Part shown: positions 30,423 through 39,878 of the stretch, one piece after another | How the letters are laid out: each line of letters begins with the position of its first letter | Numbering within the stretch: position 1 is the first letter of the stretch | Assembly: GCF_009689585.1 (NCBI RefSeq) | Contig: NZ_AP018694.1 | Span: 1,875,001 to 1,939,000, forward strand | Origin: Aquipluma nitroreducens | GTDB taxonomy: Bacteria > Bacteroidota > Bacteroidia > Bacteroidales > Prolixibacteraceae | Length of the DNA: 64,000 nucleotides | Reading direction: 5' to 3' | The notes under the pieces: generated by a model | The model's input: the letters and a program-made list of their open reading frames with translations, nothing else | Told to the model about the DNA's origin: nothing | The model's database searches: none | Made by a program: the position numbers and the translations under genes

Positions 30423-31649
30423 ATGACTTTTTCTCAGGTAAATCAGGATGAAGGAAGCGATATGAATGTCGTGGAACTGAAAAATAATTTTCAGAAACGG
30501 AAAATAATCAAAAATCTATTCCTCTATGGAGCTATGACCAACACCGATCTCGGCCAGTTTGTCAAACTCAGTACTCCAAAGATAATCAGCCTGCTCAACG
30601 AGTTGAAAGCAGAAGGGCTCGTTGAGGAGCTCGGACAAGGCAATTCGAGCGGAGGACGACGGCCAAATTTGTATGGCAACAAAGAGGATGCTTTCTACAT
30701 CATCGGCATTTCAATAAACATATACAAAACTTCGGTATCCATATTCAATGCAAAAAACCAGAAGGTTACCGACGATCATATCTTAACACTGACCATTTCG
30801 CACGGAACAACCATCATCGACCCAATTGTTGATTTTACCGAAAACGTCATCCGCGAAAAGCAGATTCCACGAGAAAAAATATTGGGTATTGGAATTGAAA
30901 TGCCTGGAATGGTTGACTCTGAGACAGGTATAAATAAAACATACATGGTTTCTGACCAACCTGTTGCCGAAGTATTCAGGAAGAAATTCGGGATGGAAGT
31001 TTTGATTGAAAATGACGCCAAAACTCGGGCATTTGCCGAGCTTCGATTTGGATTGGCTCATGGCAGGAAAAACATATTGGCTATTCACCTCGATTGGGGT
31101 ATTGGCCTGGGAATCATCGTAAACGGGAAGCTGTACAAGGGGCGTGATGGATTTGCCGGTGAGTTCGGGCATTTGCCAATGGTCGATAACGGAATATTGT
31201 GCAAATGCGGCAAACAAGGTTGTCTCGAAACCATTGCATCGGGTACAGCAATTGCCCGCATGGCAAAAGAAGGAATGGCAGCAGGCCGTTCAACTTTTCT
31301 TGGTGAATTGAAAGACCACGATCAGGAGAATAATGAAATCAGACAAGTTGTTCAGGCAGCAACAATGGGCGACCAGTATTCGATCTCAATTCTGGCCAAT
31401 GTCGGCCACTGGCTTGGAAAAGGCCTTGCTTATCTCATCCAGATCTTTAATCCTGAATTGATTATTCTGGGCGGAAGAATGTCGGAAGCCAACCAGTTTA
31501 TTCTTCCACCCATTCAGCAGTCAATTCAGATTTTTTGCAATCCGGAGTTAGGCAATGAAATTGAAATAAAAGTTTCGGAATTAGGCAGTAAAGCTGGCAT
31601 ACAAGGGGTTGCTGCATTATTTCTGGAACACGTTCTCGATAGAAATTAA
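30423..31649 (+). CDS. ROK family transcriptional regulator (NagC-like)
   Basis: A 408-aa DNA-binding sugar sensor. The N terminus holds a winged HTH (IKNLFLYGAMTNTDLGQFV, TPKIISLLNELKAEGLVEE). The ROK domain follows, with IENDAKTRAFAELRFG, the EFGHLPMV motif and the zinc-binding cysteine cluster CKCGKQGCLE. The Asp of the kinase active site is not needed in regulators. The next gene, on the same strand and 78 bases away, is a GlcNAc-6-phosphate catabolic fusion, so an amino-sugar phosphate is the likely ligand by analogy with NagC. An alternative start is Met14 (30462). Confidence 0.88.
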   Translation: MTFSQVNQDEGSDMNVVELKNNFQKRKIIKNLFLYGAMTNTDLGQFVKLSTPKIISLLNELKAEGLVEELGQGNSSGGRRPNLYGNKEDAFYIIGISINIYKTSVSIFNAKNQKVTDDHILTLTISHGTTIIDPIVDFTENVIREKQIPREKILGIGIEMPGMVDSETGINKTYMVSDQPVAEVFRKKFGMEVLIENDAKTRAFAELRFGLAHGRKNILAIHLDWGIGLGIIVNGKLYKGRDGFAGEFGHLPMVDNGILCKCGKQGCLETIASGTAIARMAKEGMAAGRSTFLGELKDHDQENNEIRQVVQAATMGDQYSISILANVGHWLGKGLAYLIQIFNPELIILGGRMSEANQFILPPIQQSIQIFCNPELGNEIEIKVSELGSKAGIQGVAALFLEHVLDRN

Positions 31650-31726
31650 CATCTTTAGTAAACTCAAATCAGGGTTGAATGGTTACTTGTCTCAACAAGC
31701 CGTTTAATCCTTCAAAACGAATAACA

Positions 31727-34054
31727 ATGATAGCAAAAGAATTCAGTCAGGTAGAAAAAATTTTCCTTCAACAAGCAGGCATTGATCAGATGAGCACGCA
31801 AATGCCTTACATTACCGTTGAAAATTTTCCGAAACTGGGAATGCTTGCTTCCCTCCGTTTTCTGGAATGGGTAGCTAAAAATCCCAATGGGGTGATCAGT
31901 CTTCCAACAAGCAAATCATCGCAATATTTCATCAAATACACTCAATTTTTTCTTGAAAACTGGGATTCCCCAAAAGGACAGGCACTTCTGAATTCATTCG
32001 GGCTTTCTGGATTAAAAAAACCAGATTTAAGTGGTCTGCATTTTGTTCAGATGGACGAATTCTATCCAATTTCATCCAAACAACACAACAGTTTTTGCAA
32101 TTACATAGAGACCTACTACATCAAAGGATTCGGACTCGATCCAAATAAAGCGTTGCTCATCAATTCCGACCTAATTCCTTTAGCCGAAGAAAAATCGTAC
32201 AACGAGGTTTTTCCCGATCTAAAAATTGATTTATCGCTACGTTACCGTGAAGCAAAGAATCCGCTCGAAAAAATTCAGCAAAAATCAATTTTAATGATCG
32301 ATAACTGGTGCTCTGAATACGAACAAAAAGTTCGGGCTTTGGGTGGTATCGGCTTTTTTCTCGGAGGTATTGGTCCCGATGGCCACATTGCGTTCAACAC
32401 CCGCGGAACCGACCATTTTTCGACAACCCGACTGACAGCTACCAATTTCGAAACTCAGGCAGTTTCTGCAGGCGATTTGGGTGGAATAGAAATTTCACGT
32501 CACCGCTTAGTCATTACCATCGGACTCGAAACAATCACTTTTAATCCGGATTCAACCGCTATTATTTTTGCTGCCGGGGAGGCAATTGCTGATGTTATTA
32601 AAGATTCGCTCGAGAACGAGCCATCGAACCAATATCCGGCCAGTGCGTTGCACAAATTATCGAATGCCAGGTTTTACCTGACCAACGGTGCCGCAGTGAA
32701 ACTGACCGACAGTGTCGATAACTATTACCAAACGGGAGAATGGTCGCACCAGAAAACCGAACGTGCAATCATCGACCTTTGTCCGAAGATCAACAAATTT
32801 GGACATCGCTTAACAATTGAGGACTTAAAGGCCGATAGATATTGCCGCATGATTCCGAACCTGAATGAAAACACGGTTCAGTCAGTTATCGATTCGATTA
32901 CCGTCAAACTAAGCAAAGGCACCGAGCGTGAATCGAATCAGGTATATTACCATACAGGGCCTCACCACGACGACATTATGCTTGGCATCATGCCCTATGC
33001 TAACCGGCAATTAAGGGATGCCAGCAACGAATTCCATTTCTCGGTACTGACTTCAGGATTTACATCGGTGATCAACCAATACGTGATTGACTTGCTAACT
33101 GAGACGCTCAGCCTCATCAGTAAAGGGAAAATTGAGATGATCAGGTTTCCTGATTTCTTTGAAGACGGTTATAAATACAAATGGGACAAAGATATTTACC
33201 ATTACCTTGACAGTGTAGCGGCCAACGACAGCGATGAAAAACGTCGTGGGGTTTGCCACCGTTTAGTTCGGGCAATCGTTGAAATTTGGGAAATACGCAA
33301 CGAAGAACAATTGGTTGGCACGATCTTCGAAATTTTGGAAAGTCTGAAAAACACCTACGACGGAGGTAAAAATCCGCCTAAAATACAGACGCTGAAAGGA
33401 ACATTACGTGAGATGGAAGAAGAATTGGTTTGGGCGCATTATGGTGTTCCGGTTAAAAATGTTCATCACCTCAGATTGGGATTTTATCAGGGTTCTGTTT
33501 TTGGAGAACAACCCGACAGCACCCGCGATGTATTGCCTGTTCTGGAAGAATTCAGGAAATACAAACCAACCCGCATTAGCCTGGCCATGGATCCCGAAGG
33601 AAGTGGACCCGACACACACTATAAGGTTCTGAAATCGATTGCTGCAGCCGTAAAAGAATGGAAAAAGGAAGAAGATCTGTCGAAAGTTAGGGTGATTGGT
33701 TACCGGAATGTTTGGTTCAGATATCATCCTGCCGATACCGAAGTTGTTGTTCCGGTTTCGTTAAATGCGCTGGCTATACTGGATTCGTCGTTTACCGATT
33801 GTTATCTGAGCCAGGTTGACGCCTCATTCCCAAGTTATCAGCTCGATGGAAAGTTCAGCAAGCTTACCCAGCGCATTTGGGTCGAACAACTGAAACAAAT
33901 CCAGTTCTTATTGGGAAAAAACTTCTTCTACCAACACGAAAAACCACTGATTCGCGCCACTCACGGGCTTATCTATTTAAAAGAATTAACGGTTGACCAA
34001 TTCCTAAGCATGGCCGAGGAACTCGAAAAATCGATGGAAGGTGTTCAAATCTAA
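31727..34054 (+). CDS. nagB: Glucosamine-6-phosphate deaminase fused to a PIG-L/LmbE-type deacetylase
   Basis: About 775 aa from the ATG at 31727; an in-frame ATG at 31679 adds 16 residues unlike the family. The N-terminal half (about 30-360) is a NagB-type deaminase/isomerase: VQMDEFYP, LGGIGPDGHIAFN and RLTATNFE. The C-terminal half begins with GPHHDDIMLGIMP (HHDD at 413-416), the zinc site of PIG-L/LmbE deacetylases. Such a two-domain protein could remove acetate from GlcNAc-6-phosphate and convert glucosamine-6-phosphate to fructose-6-phosphate. The deacetylase role is inferred from the motif. Cytosolic; likely controlled by the ROK protein upstream. Confidence 0.88.
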   Translation: MIAKEFSQVEKIFLQQAGIDQMSTQMPYITVENFPKLGMLASLRFLEWVAKNPNGVISLPTSKSSQYFIKYTQFFLENWDSPKGQALLNSFGLSGLKKPDLSGLHFVQMDEFYPISSKQHNSFCNYIETYYIKGFGLDPNKALLINSDLIPLAEEKSYNEVFPDLKIDLSLRYREAKNPLEKIQQKSILMIDNWCSEYEQKVRALGGIGFFLGGIGPDGHIAFNTRGTDHFSTTRLTATNFETQAVSAGDLGGIEISRHRLVITIGLETITFNPDSTAIIFAAGEAIADVIKDSLENEPSNQYPASALHKLSNARFYLTNGAAVKLTDSVDNYYQTGEWSHQKTERAIIDLCPKINKFGHRLTIEDLKADRYCRMIPNLNENTVQSVIDSITVKLSKGTERESNQVYYHTGPHHDDIMLGIMPYANRQLRDASNEFHFSVLTSGFTSVINQYVIDLLTETLSLISKGKIEMIRFPDFFEDGYKYKWDKDIYHYLDSVAANDSDEKRRGVCHRLVRAIVEIWEIRNEEQLVGTIFEILESLKNTYDGGKNPPKIQTLKGTLREMEEELVWAHYGVPVKNVHHLRLGFYQGSVFGEQPDSTRDVLPVLEEFRKYKPTRISLAMDPEGSGPDTHYKVLKSIAAAVKEWKKEEDLSKVRVIGYRNVWFRYHPADTEVVVPVSLNALAILDSSFTDCYLSQVDASFPSYQLDGKFSKLTQRIWVEQLKQIQFLLGKNFFYQHEKPLIRATHGLIYLKELTVDQFLSMAEELEKSMEGVQI

Positions 34055-34075
34055 AATACGTTAAAAGTTATATGC

Positions 34076-34110
34076 AAATCCGGGGAAAGTGTTTTCTCCG
34101 GATTTTGTAT
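34076..34110 (+). terminator. Terminator after the NagB fusion gene
   Basis: AAATCCGG (34076-34083) pairs with CCGGATTT (34098-34105); the stem continues inward as GGAAA/TTTCT. TTGTATTTTATT follows. It lies 21 bases after the stop codon. Confidence 0.75.
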
Positions 34111-34192
34111 TTTATTCCCGATGTAAGGAAACAAAATTCTTTTGGCAAATTCATGCCAGTTTCATAACTTAGTTAAGCATAAAGCTTTAACC

Positions 34193-34882
34193 ATGTACAA
34201 GAAACTAAGCATCAAGGAATGGGCTGTTGAAGATCGTCCCCGCGAGAAAATGTTGGTAAAGGGAATCCGCTCGCTTTCGGAAGCCGAACTGGTTGCAATC
34301 TTAATCGGATCAGGAAATTTGGACGAATCGGCGGTAGAAGTATCGCGCCGCATTTTGGCCTCGGTAAATAACAACCTCAACGAACTGGGCAAAAAAACCA
34401 TCAACGATTTACGCAAATTCAAAGGCATTGGCGAAGTGAAAGCAATAACCATTATGGCAGCTCTGGAGCTTGGACGGCGGCGAAAAGAATCGGAACCCGA
34501 CGAAAAGCCCAAAGTAGTGACGAGCGCTGATGGCGCAGCCATTTTCAAACCTTTGCTGAGTGACTTGCCGCACGAAGAATTCTGGGTTTTGTTGCTCAAC
34601 CGGAATAACCTGGTGATCGACAAAATGATGGTTAGTCAGGGCGGGCTTTCAGGAACAGTGATCGACGTTCGGATTATCCTGAAAATGGCTCTCGATAAGC
34701 TCGCCAGCTCCATTATTCTGTGCCACAATCATCCTTCTGGAAACCTTATTCCCAGCGAAGCCGATAAAGAAATCACAAAAAAAATCAGAGAGGCCGGAAA
34801 ACACATGGATATTCCGGTATTGGACCATCTGATTATCGGGAATGATGCGTACTTTAGCTTCGCCGATGAAGGACTGATCTGA
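34193..34882 (+). CDS. radC: RadC family JAB/MPN-domain protein
   Basis: About 229 aa from the ATG at 34193 (MYKKLSIKEWAVEDRPREKM, the usual RadC start); an in-frame ATG at 34142 is less likely. An N-terminal helix-hairpin-helix-like region (INDLRKFKGIGEVKAITIMAALELGRR) is followed by the JAB metalloprotease fold with the JAMM ligands in CHNHPSGNLIPSEAD. The biochemical role of RadC is unsettled despite its historical DNA-repair name. It stands alone between a terminator and the deacetylase-like gene. Confidence 0.93.
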   Translation: MYKKLSIKEWAVEDRPREKMLVKGIRSLSEAELVAILIGSGNLDESAVEVSRRILASVNNNLNELGKKTINDLRKFKGIGEVKAITIMAALELGRRRKESEPDEKPKVVTSADGAAIFKPLLSDLPHEEFWVLLLNRNNLVIDKMMVSQGGLSGTVIDVRIILKMALDKLASSIILCHNHPSGNLIPSEADKEITKKIREAGKHMDIPVLDHLIIGNDAYFSFADEGLI

Positions 34883-34929
34883 CTTTGCCTTAAAAAATAC
34901 AGTTTTAAATTTGGAACTTATTCTAGCTT

Positions 34930-36267
34930 GTGGAAAATACAACTCATAGCAAAATCCTGATTTTTACTCCGGAGATTACTCCTCGGATTGAATACACTTT
35001 TGGATTTATCTTCCAGACTATCCTGGGCGTTGATCTTGTTTATACATCCCATCCGGAAGAGTTTCAGCAGTCGGAATTACCCAAAATAAACTACTCATCG
35101 ACCAATCTTTATTCCGGATTATTTCTTAAAGCTCAGCCAATCCTGTTTGAAAAAAGCATTTCCACTCAGGAAATTCAGATCGTTGAATACCAGCAAGTGC
35201 AACTTTTTTTTCCCACTTCGGATGACTCTTTTCTCCCCTTCGATGCATTTGCGGCCACTTTCTATTTCATTTCGCGATATGAAGAATACCTGGGCGAAAT
35301 AACCGACGAACACGAACGTTTCACCGATTCAGAAAACACATTGGTGCAACTTGGGATGCACAAAAAGCCTGTTGTCGATCAAATGGCTTATTGGATTGCA
35401 GAAAAAATCACTGAACAATTTCCGGAGTTCAAAATCAGAAAACGAACTTTTCAGTTGGTCACCACCATCGACATCGACAATGCCTGGGCATTCAAGAACA
35501 AAAGCCTGCTTATTTCACTTGGAGGCATCGCAAAAGCCGGGATGAATCGTCAATGGGATGAATTAAAACAACGGATTGCAGTTTTTTTTCGACTCCGGAA
35601 TGATCCTTATGACACCTATCAATACATTCTTGAAACTTATCAGTCGAAACTCGATCACCTCATGTTCTTTTTCCTGATTGGCGACCGCAATCAATTCGAC
35701 AAAAATGTTTCATACCACAACAAACCATTCAGGAAACTGATTGCCAGCCTAGCATCGGTATGTAAAGTAGGCATTCATCCATCGTATGCCTCAAACGATA
35801 AGCCATGGCTGTTTGAAAAGGAAAAAGAAAGGCTCGAAAAAATTATTCACCAACCGGTAACCCAAAGTCGTCAGCATTATTTAAAACTGAAATTCCCGAA
35901 AACCTACCAAAACCTACTGAAATCGGGTGTTTCCGATGACTACACCATGGGCTTTGCAAGTCTGGCTGGGTTTCGGGCTGGAACTTGCACTCCATTTCCG
36001 TTTTTTGATTTAAGTCAGAATAAAAGTACTGAACTGATCATTCACCCGTTTCAAACAATGGATGTGACATTGAAAAACTACATGCACTTAAAACCGCAAA
36101 AAGCATGGCAGCTGATTGAAGAATTGATGACCGAAGTAAAAAAAGTAAACGGAACTTTCGTCAGCCTGTGGCATAACGAGTCGCTAAAAGATGCGGGGCT
36201 GTGGATGGAGTGGCGTAAGGTTTTTGAACAGATTCTCGAAAAAGGTTTAATTTTGGAGAATGAGTAA
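34930..36267 (+). CDS. Polysaccharide deacetylase-like protein with N-terminal DUF7033-like region
   Basis: A 445-aa protein starting with GTG (34930). Residues about 1-150 are a Bacteroidota-type N-terminal domain (SRYEEYLGEITDEHERFTDSEN, then KPVVDQMAYWIAE). From about 180 a NodB-like fold follows: TTIDIDNAW (metal/catalytic Asp motif), VGIHPSYASND (His), FASLAGFRAGTCTPFPFFD (Arg) and SLWHNESL (His near the end). This fold removes acetyl groups from envelope polysaccharide. The next gene overlaps by 8 bases, so they are translationally linked. Confidence 0.82.
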   Translation: MENTTHSKILIFTPEITPRIEYTFGFIFQTILGVDLVYTSHPEEFQQSELPKINYSSTNLYSGLFLKAQPILFEKSISTQEIQIVEYQQVQLFFPTSDDSFLPFDAFAATFYFISRYEEYLGEITDEHERFTDSENTLVQLGMHKKPVVDQMAYWIAEKITEQFPEFKIRKRTFQLVTTIDIDNAWAFKNKSLLISLGGIAKAGMNRQWDELKQRIAVFFRLRNDPYDTYQYILETYQSKLDHLMFFFLIGDRNQFDKNVSYHNKPFRKLIASLASVCKVGIHPSYASNDKPWLFEKEKERLEKIIHQPVTQSRQHYLKLKFPKTYQNLLKSGVSDDYTMGFASLAGFRAGTCTPFPFFDLSQNKSTELIIHPFQTMDVTLKNYMHLKPQKAWQLIEELMTEVKKVNGTFVSLWHNESLKDAGLWMEWRKVFEQILEKGLILENE

Positions 36268-37186
36268 TCCCGAAATCAAATTTGTTGACAACAAAGACAT
36301 TGACCGTACAAAGTGGGATCAGTGTATTGCCAATTCATCCTTTGGGATTGTTTATGCCTACAGTTGGTATCTTGACCGGATTTGCCCCTACTGGGATGCC
36401 TTGGTCTGGGGTAATTACCTGTACGTTATGCCTTTGGTCAACAACAAAAAATATGGAATTAGCTATATTTATCAGCCATTTTTCACACAGCAACTCGGTG
36501 TTTTTTCAAATTTTCCACCTGAGCCCGATATCGTCAATCAGTTTCTAAATTCCATTCCGGGAAAATTCCGATTGACTGATATGAATCTGAATCTTGGGAA
36601 CATGCCTACTGCTGATGGTTACAATATCCGAAAAAATACAACTTATCAACTTCACCTTCATTCGGGTGCCGACAATATCCGAACCTATTATAACTCCAAC
36701 ACCAAAAGGAACATTCAAAAAGCCATTCAGAATAAAATCAGCATTTTTTCAGTTTACGACATCAACCAGTTTCTGAAATTTACTCAAGCCAATCTAACTA
36801 AAAAATCTCCTGAGATAAAAAACAAACACTACCAGGCACTTCAGAAAGTCATTAGCTATGCGCTCTATCATCAGCTTGGCGAAATCTATGGAGCATGGGA
36901 TTCGGCCAATAATCTGGTTGCTTCGGTTTTCTTTCTGACTTCAAATCAGAAAAGCATTTATCTGGCCGCATCGTCCAATCAAACCGGGATTGAACAAAGC
37001 GCCATGTTTTTACTAATCGATACTTTTATTCAAAACAATGCCGGCAAAAAGCAAATTCTCGACTTCGAAGGTTCAAATATTCCGGGAATTGCACGATTTT
37101 ATGCTGGCTTTGGTGCAATACCCGAAACGTATTATTCCGTTCATCAAAACCAGCTACCAAGGCTTCTCCAAATTTTCAAAAAGTAA
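36260..37186 (+). CDS. FemAB/GNAT-like acyltransferase, function unknown
   Basis: A 308-aa protein with a FemAB-type double-GNAT look: the N-terminal WDQCIANSSFGIVYAYSWYLD, then NTYYNSNTKRNIQKAI-type region and a C-terminal GNAT strand set ending in ILDFEGSNIPGIARFYAGFGA (similar to FDFEGS..pgi..fy..FGA in Bacteroidota homologues). Members of this superfamily add amino acids or acyl groups to peptidoglycan or other envelope polymers. The acceptor is unknown. It overlaps the deacetylase-like gene by 8 bases, suggesting both modify the same cell-surface glycan. Confidence 0.65.
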   Translation: MSNPEIKFVDNKDIDRTKWDQCIANSSFGIVYAYSWYLDRICPYWDALVWGNYLYVMPLVNNKKYGISYIYQPFFTQQLGVFSNFPPEPDIVNQFLNSIPGKFRLTDMNLNLGNMPTADGYNIRKNTTYQLHLHSGADNIRTYYNSNTKRNIQKAIQNKISIFSVYDINQFLKFTQANLTKKSPEIKNKHYQALQKVISYALYHQLGEIYGAWDSANNLVASVFFLTSNQKSIYLAASSNQTGIEQSAMFLLIDTFIQNNAGKKQILDFEGSNIPGIARFYAGFGAIPETYYSVHQNQLPRLLQIFKK

Positions 37187-37277
37187 TTTAATACGATTAA
37201 AAGTTCTTTGCTTGTATATTGTACAGCATTCTTTTGGTTAGGTAATTTTAATTACTTTCGCCGAAACTTTTTAGATC

Positions 37278-37940
37278 ATGAAGGTAAATATCGTTGGGGA
37301 TTCAAATTCCATTTTCAATCAGTTCATTTCAGAAATCAGGTGCGAAGTAGTTCAAAAAGATCCAATGCGTTTTCGCAGAAATCTTCAGCGTTTGGGTGAG
37401 ATTTTTGCCTACGAAATCAGCAAAACGATGAACTATCAAACTACCGACATAAAAACTCCTCTTGGAGTTGCCCCGGTAGAAACCTTGGTTCAACAACCAG
37501 TATTAGCAACTATTTTACGTGCCGGATTACCTCTTCAGCAAGGCTTACTCAATATTTTTGATCGTGCTGAAAATGCGTTCATATCGGCCTACCGGAAATA
37601 CGACGAAGCCGGTGAATTTCACATCGAATTTGAATATCTGGCCACACCTTTACTCGATGGCAAAGATGTCATTCTTTCTGATCCGATGTTAGCTTCGGGA
37701 GCATCGATGGAAGTTGGATATCAGGCGCTTTTGAAAAAAGGAAATCCAAAACATGTTCATTTGGTTGTAATTATTGCCAGCGCTCAGGGCGTTGAATATG
37801 TAACCAAACACATTACTGCTGATAATGTAACCTTGTGGATCGGCGCTGTTGACTCTGAGATGACCTCAATGTCATATATCGTTCCGGGGCTTGGCGATGC
37901 CGGCGATTTAGCTTTCGGAGCAAAAATTGATTCGCACTAG
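37278..37940 (+). CDS. upp: Uracil phosphoribosyltransferase
   Basis: A 220-aa pyrimidine salvage enzyme making UMP from uracil and PRPP. The PRPP-binding loop is LSDPMLASGASM, and the uracil-binding C terminus is IVPGLGDAGDLAFGAK. ILRAGLPLQQGLL is the usual flexible region motif. Length matches the family. It converges on menA across an inverted repeat that probably ends both transcripts. Confidence 0.95.
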   Translation: MKVNIVGDSNSIFNQFISEIRCEVVQKDPMRFRRNLQRLGEIFAYEISKTMNYQTTDIKTPLGVAPVETLVQQPVLATILRAGLPLQQGLLNIFDRAENAFISAYRKYDEAGEFHIEFEYLATPLLDGKDVILSDPMLASGASMEVGYQALLKKGNPKHVHLVVIIASAQGVEYVTKHITADNVTLWIGAVDSEMTSMSYIVPGLGDAGDLAFGAKIDSH

Positions 37941-37950
37941 TCAGGAAAAA

Positions 37951-38003
37951 GTCAATAGTCATTCGAAAAGTCGGGTTTTAACTTTTTTCCAATGACTATT
38001 GAC
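37951..38003. terminator. Bidirectional terminator between upp and menA
   Basis: GTCAATAGTCATT (37951-37963) is an exact inverted repeat of AATGACTATTGAC (37991-38003), with A and T tracts on each side. The loop itself is 27 bases. It lies in the 72-base gap between the convergent stops. Confidence 0.65.
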
Positions 38004-38012
38004 TCTTTCCCA

Positions 38013-38924
38013 TTACGAGTGGCTTAGAATAATCCCCACCCCAAACAGCACGGTAAAAAGTAGAGTTGTTAGCGATAATTTTTTCAGAAACGGATCGAAT
38101 TTACGTGGTTCAACAATCCGATTGATCTGAATCAAATCGCGGATAAATAATGGGAAGGCAAGCAGAAATAGCCACTGAAAAGCAGACTTTCCAGATACAG
38201 TAATAAACAGAATTGAACTCAATATTCCGATGACGATAAGCAATGAATGATAGGTTTTTGCTTTAGAACTTCCCATTCGCACAACTACCGTGTGTTTTCC
38301 TGAATTACGGTCATTCTCAATGTCGCGCATATTGTTCAGATTCAGAACGCCAGTACTGAAAAGGCCAATACTAATTGCAGGTAAAAACAGTTCCGGAGTG
38401 ATACGGTGAGTATTCAAAAAATATGTACCAACTACTGGCAACAATCCGAAAAAAAGAAATACCGCCACATCGCCAAATCCGGCATATCCATATGGATTGC
38501 TTCCCGCGGTATATCGATAGGCGGCAATCAAAGCCACAATTCCAAATGCCAGAAAAAGCAGAAACATTGGCAAATCAAGGCCTTTTGTTCCTTCGACAAC
38601 CAACCAGATTCCAGTAGCCAGACTGAGAATAATCAGAACTATCATTCCGATTTTCATCTGGTACGGGCTTATTTCACCACTCTGTACCGTCCGCTTTGGC
38701 CCAACACGATGTTGATTGTCGGTTCCTTTCTGCGAATCGCCATAATCGTTTGCAAAATTCGAAAATACCTGAATAAACAATGCCGTTACAACCGCCAGGA
38801 TTGTGACTATTCGATTAAACCCACCGTCCAGATACGAAAGCACTGCTCCCATCAAAATACCAGACATAGCCAATGGCAATGTCCTCAATCGTGCCGCCTT
38901 AATCCAACTTTTTAGTGATGCCAT
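38013..38924 (-). CDS. menA: 1,4-dihydroxy-2-naphthoate polyprenyltransferase
   Basis: A 303-aa inner-membrane UbiA-family enzyme that joins DHNA to a polyprenyl chain in menaquinone synthesis. About nine transmembrane helices are visible. The prenyl-diphosphate Asp motif is NFANDYGDSQKGTDN, and the second Asp motif is LNNMRDIENDRNSGKHT. It follows menB on the same strand, separated by 125 bases containing a perfect 26-bp inverted repeat. Confidence 0.95.
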   Translation of the reverse strand: MASLKSWIKAARLRTLPLAMSGILMGAVLSYLDGGFNRIVTILAVVTALFIQVFSNFANDYGDSQKGTDNQHRVGPKRTVQSGEISPYQMKIGMIVLIILSLATGIWLVVEGTKGLDLPMFLLFLAFGIVALIAAYRYTAGSNPYGYAGFGDVAVFLFFGLLPVVGTYFLNTHRITPELFLPAISIGLFSTGVLNLNNMRDIENDRNSGKHTVVVRMGSSKAKTYHSLLIVIGILSSILFITVSGKSAFQWLFLLAFPLFIRDLIQINRIVEPRKFDPFLKKLSLTTLLFTVLFGVGIILSHS

Positions 38925-38980
38925 TACTTTATTACTCTTTTAAATCCCGATCTAGTGTAAATTTAATTCGATAAATGAAA

Positions 38981-39036
38981 ATCATGTAACACTTTTGTTA
39001 GTAACAAATCTGTTACTAACAAAAGTGTTACATGAT
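38981..39036. repeat. Perfect 26-bp inverted repeat between menB and menA
   Basis: The arms 38981-39006 and 39011-39036 are exact reverse complements around the 4-base loop AATC. The inner part of the left arm reads TTTTGTTAGTAACA. The stem is AT-rich and has no T tract on the minus strand, so it does not look like a standard terminator. It begins 14 bases after the menB stop and lies inside the men gene run. Confidence 0.9.
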
Positions 39037-39049
39037 CAAAGTATTGATA

Positions 39050-39874
39050 TCAAGGAAATTTAGGATACTTTTTAAAGTCAGGTTTGCGTTTTTCGAGGAA
39101 CGCATGTTTCCCTTCCTGTGCCTCTTCGGTGAGGTAATACAACAAAGTTGCATTTCCGGCAAATTCCTGAATACCGATTTGGCCATCCAATTCGGCGTTC
39201 AATCCGAGTTTTAGCATGCGCAGTGCCAATGGACTATGTTCCTGCATTTGCTGAGCCCACGCCACCACTTCATCTTCGAGCTGATCAAACGGAACCACTT
39301 TGTTTACCAATCCCATTTCCAAAGCTTCAGCAGCCGAATACTGGCGACACATAAACCAGATTTCGCGGGCTTTTTTCTGACCAACGATGCTGGCCAAATA
39401 GGATGAACCCAATCCGGCATCGAAACTCCCCACTTTAGGACCGGTTTGTCCGAAGATTGCATTCTCTGATGCGATGCTGATGTCGCAAACCACATGAAGC
39501 ACGTGTCCACCACCAATGGCAAAGCCGTTTACCATAGCAATTACCGGTTTTGGCATCGAGCGGATTTGCTTCTGAACTTCGAGAATGTTCAGGCGCGGAA
39601 TTCCGTCTTTATCGATGTACCCACCTTTGCCTTTAACGGTTTGGTCGCCACCAGCACAAAAAGCTTTATCGCCGGCACCTGTTAAAACCACAACATTGAT
39701 GCGCTGATCTTCACGACAAATTTTTAAGGCATCCGAGATTTCGTTCACTGTTGTTGGTCGGAACGCGTTGCGGTAGCGTTCGCGGTTAATCGTAATCTTG
39801 CCAATCCCGTCGAAATAATCGAAGAAAATATCTTCGTATTCCCGGATGGTTTGCCATTCGCGTATAGCTGACAT
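39050..39874 (-). CDS. menB: 1,4-dihydroxy-2-naphthoyl-CoA synthase
   Basis: A 274-aa crotonase-fold enzyme that cyclises o-succinylbenzoyl-CoA. Signature parts are [11 protein letters not shown] (oxyanion side), [33 protein letters not shown] and the C-terminal [11 protein letters not shown] typical of MenB. It starts 4 bases after menD ends, showing one operon. Confidence 0.96.
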   Translation of the reverse strand: MSAIREWQTIREYEDIFFDYFDGIGKITINRERYRNAFRPTTVNEISDALKICREDQRINVVVLTGAGDKAFCAGGDQTVKGKGGYIDKDGIPRLNILEVQKQIRSMPKPVIAMVNGFAIGGGHVLHVVCDISIASENAIFGQTGPKVGSFDAGLGSSYLASIVGQKKAREIWFMCRQYSAAEALEMGLVNKVVPFDQLEDEVVAWAQQMQEHSPLALRMLKLGLNAELDGQIGIQEFAGNATLLYYLTEEAQEGKHAFLEKRKPDFKKYPKFP

Positions 39875-39878
39875 ATTT

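Noticed and set aside
38981-39036. Standard rho-independent terminator after menB
   Set aside because: The stem is AT-rich and lacks a T tract on the minus strand; menA follows in the same direction.
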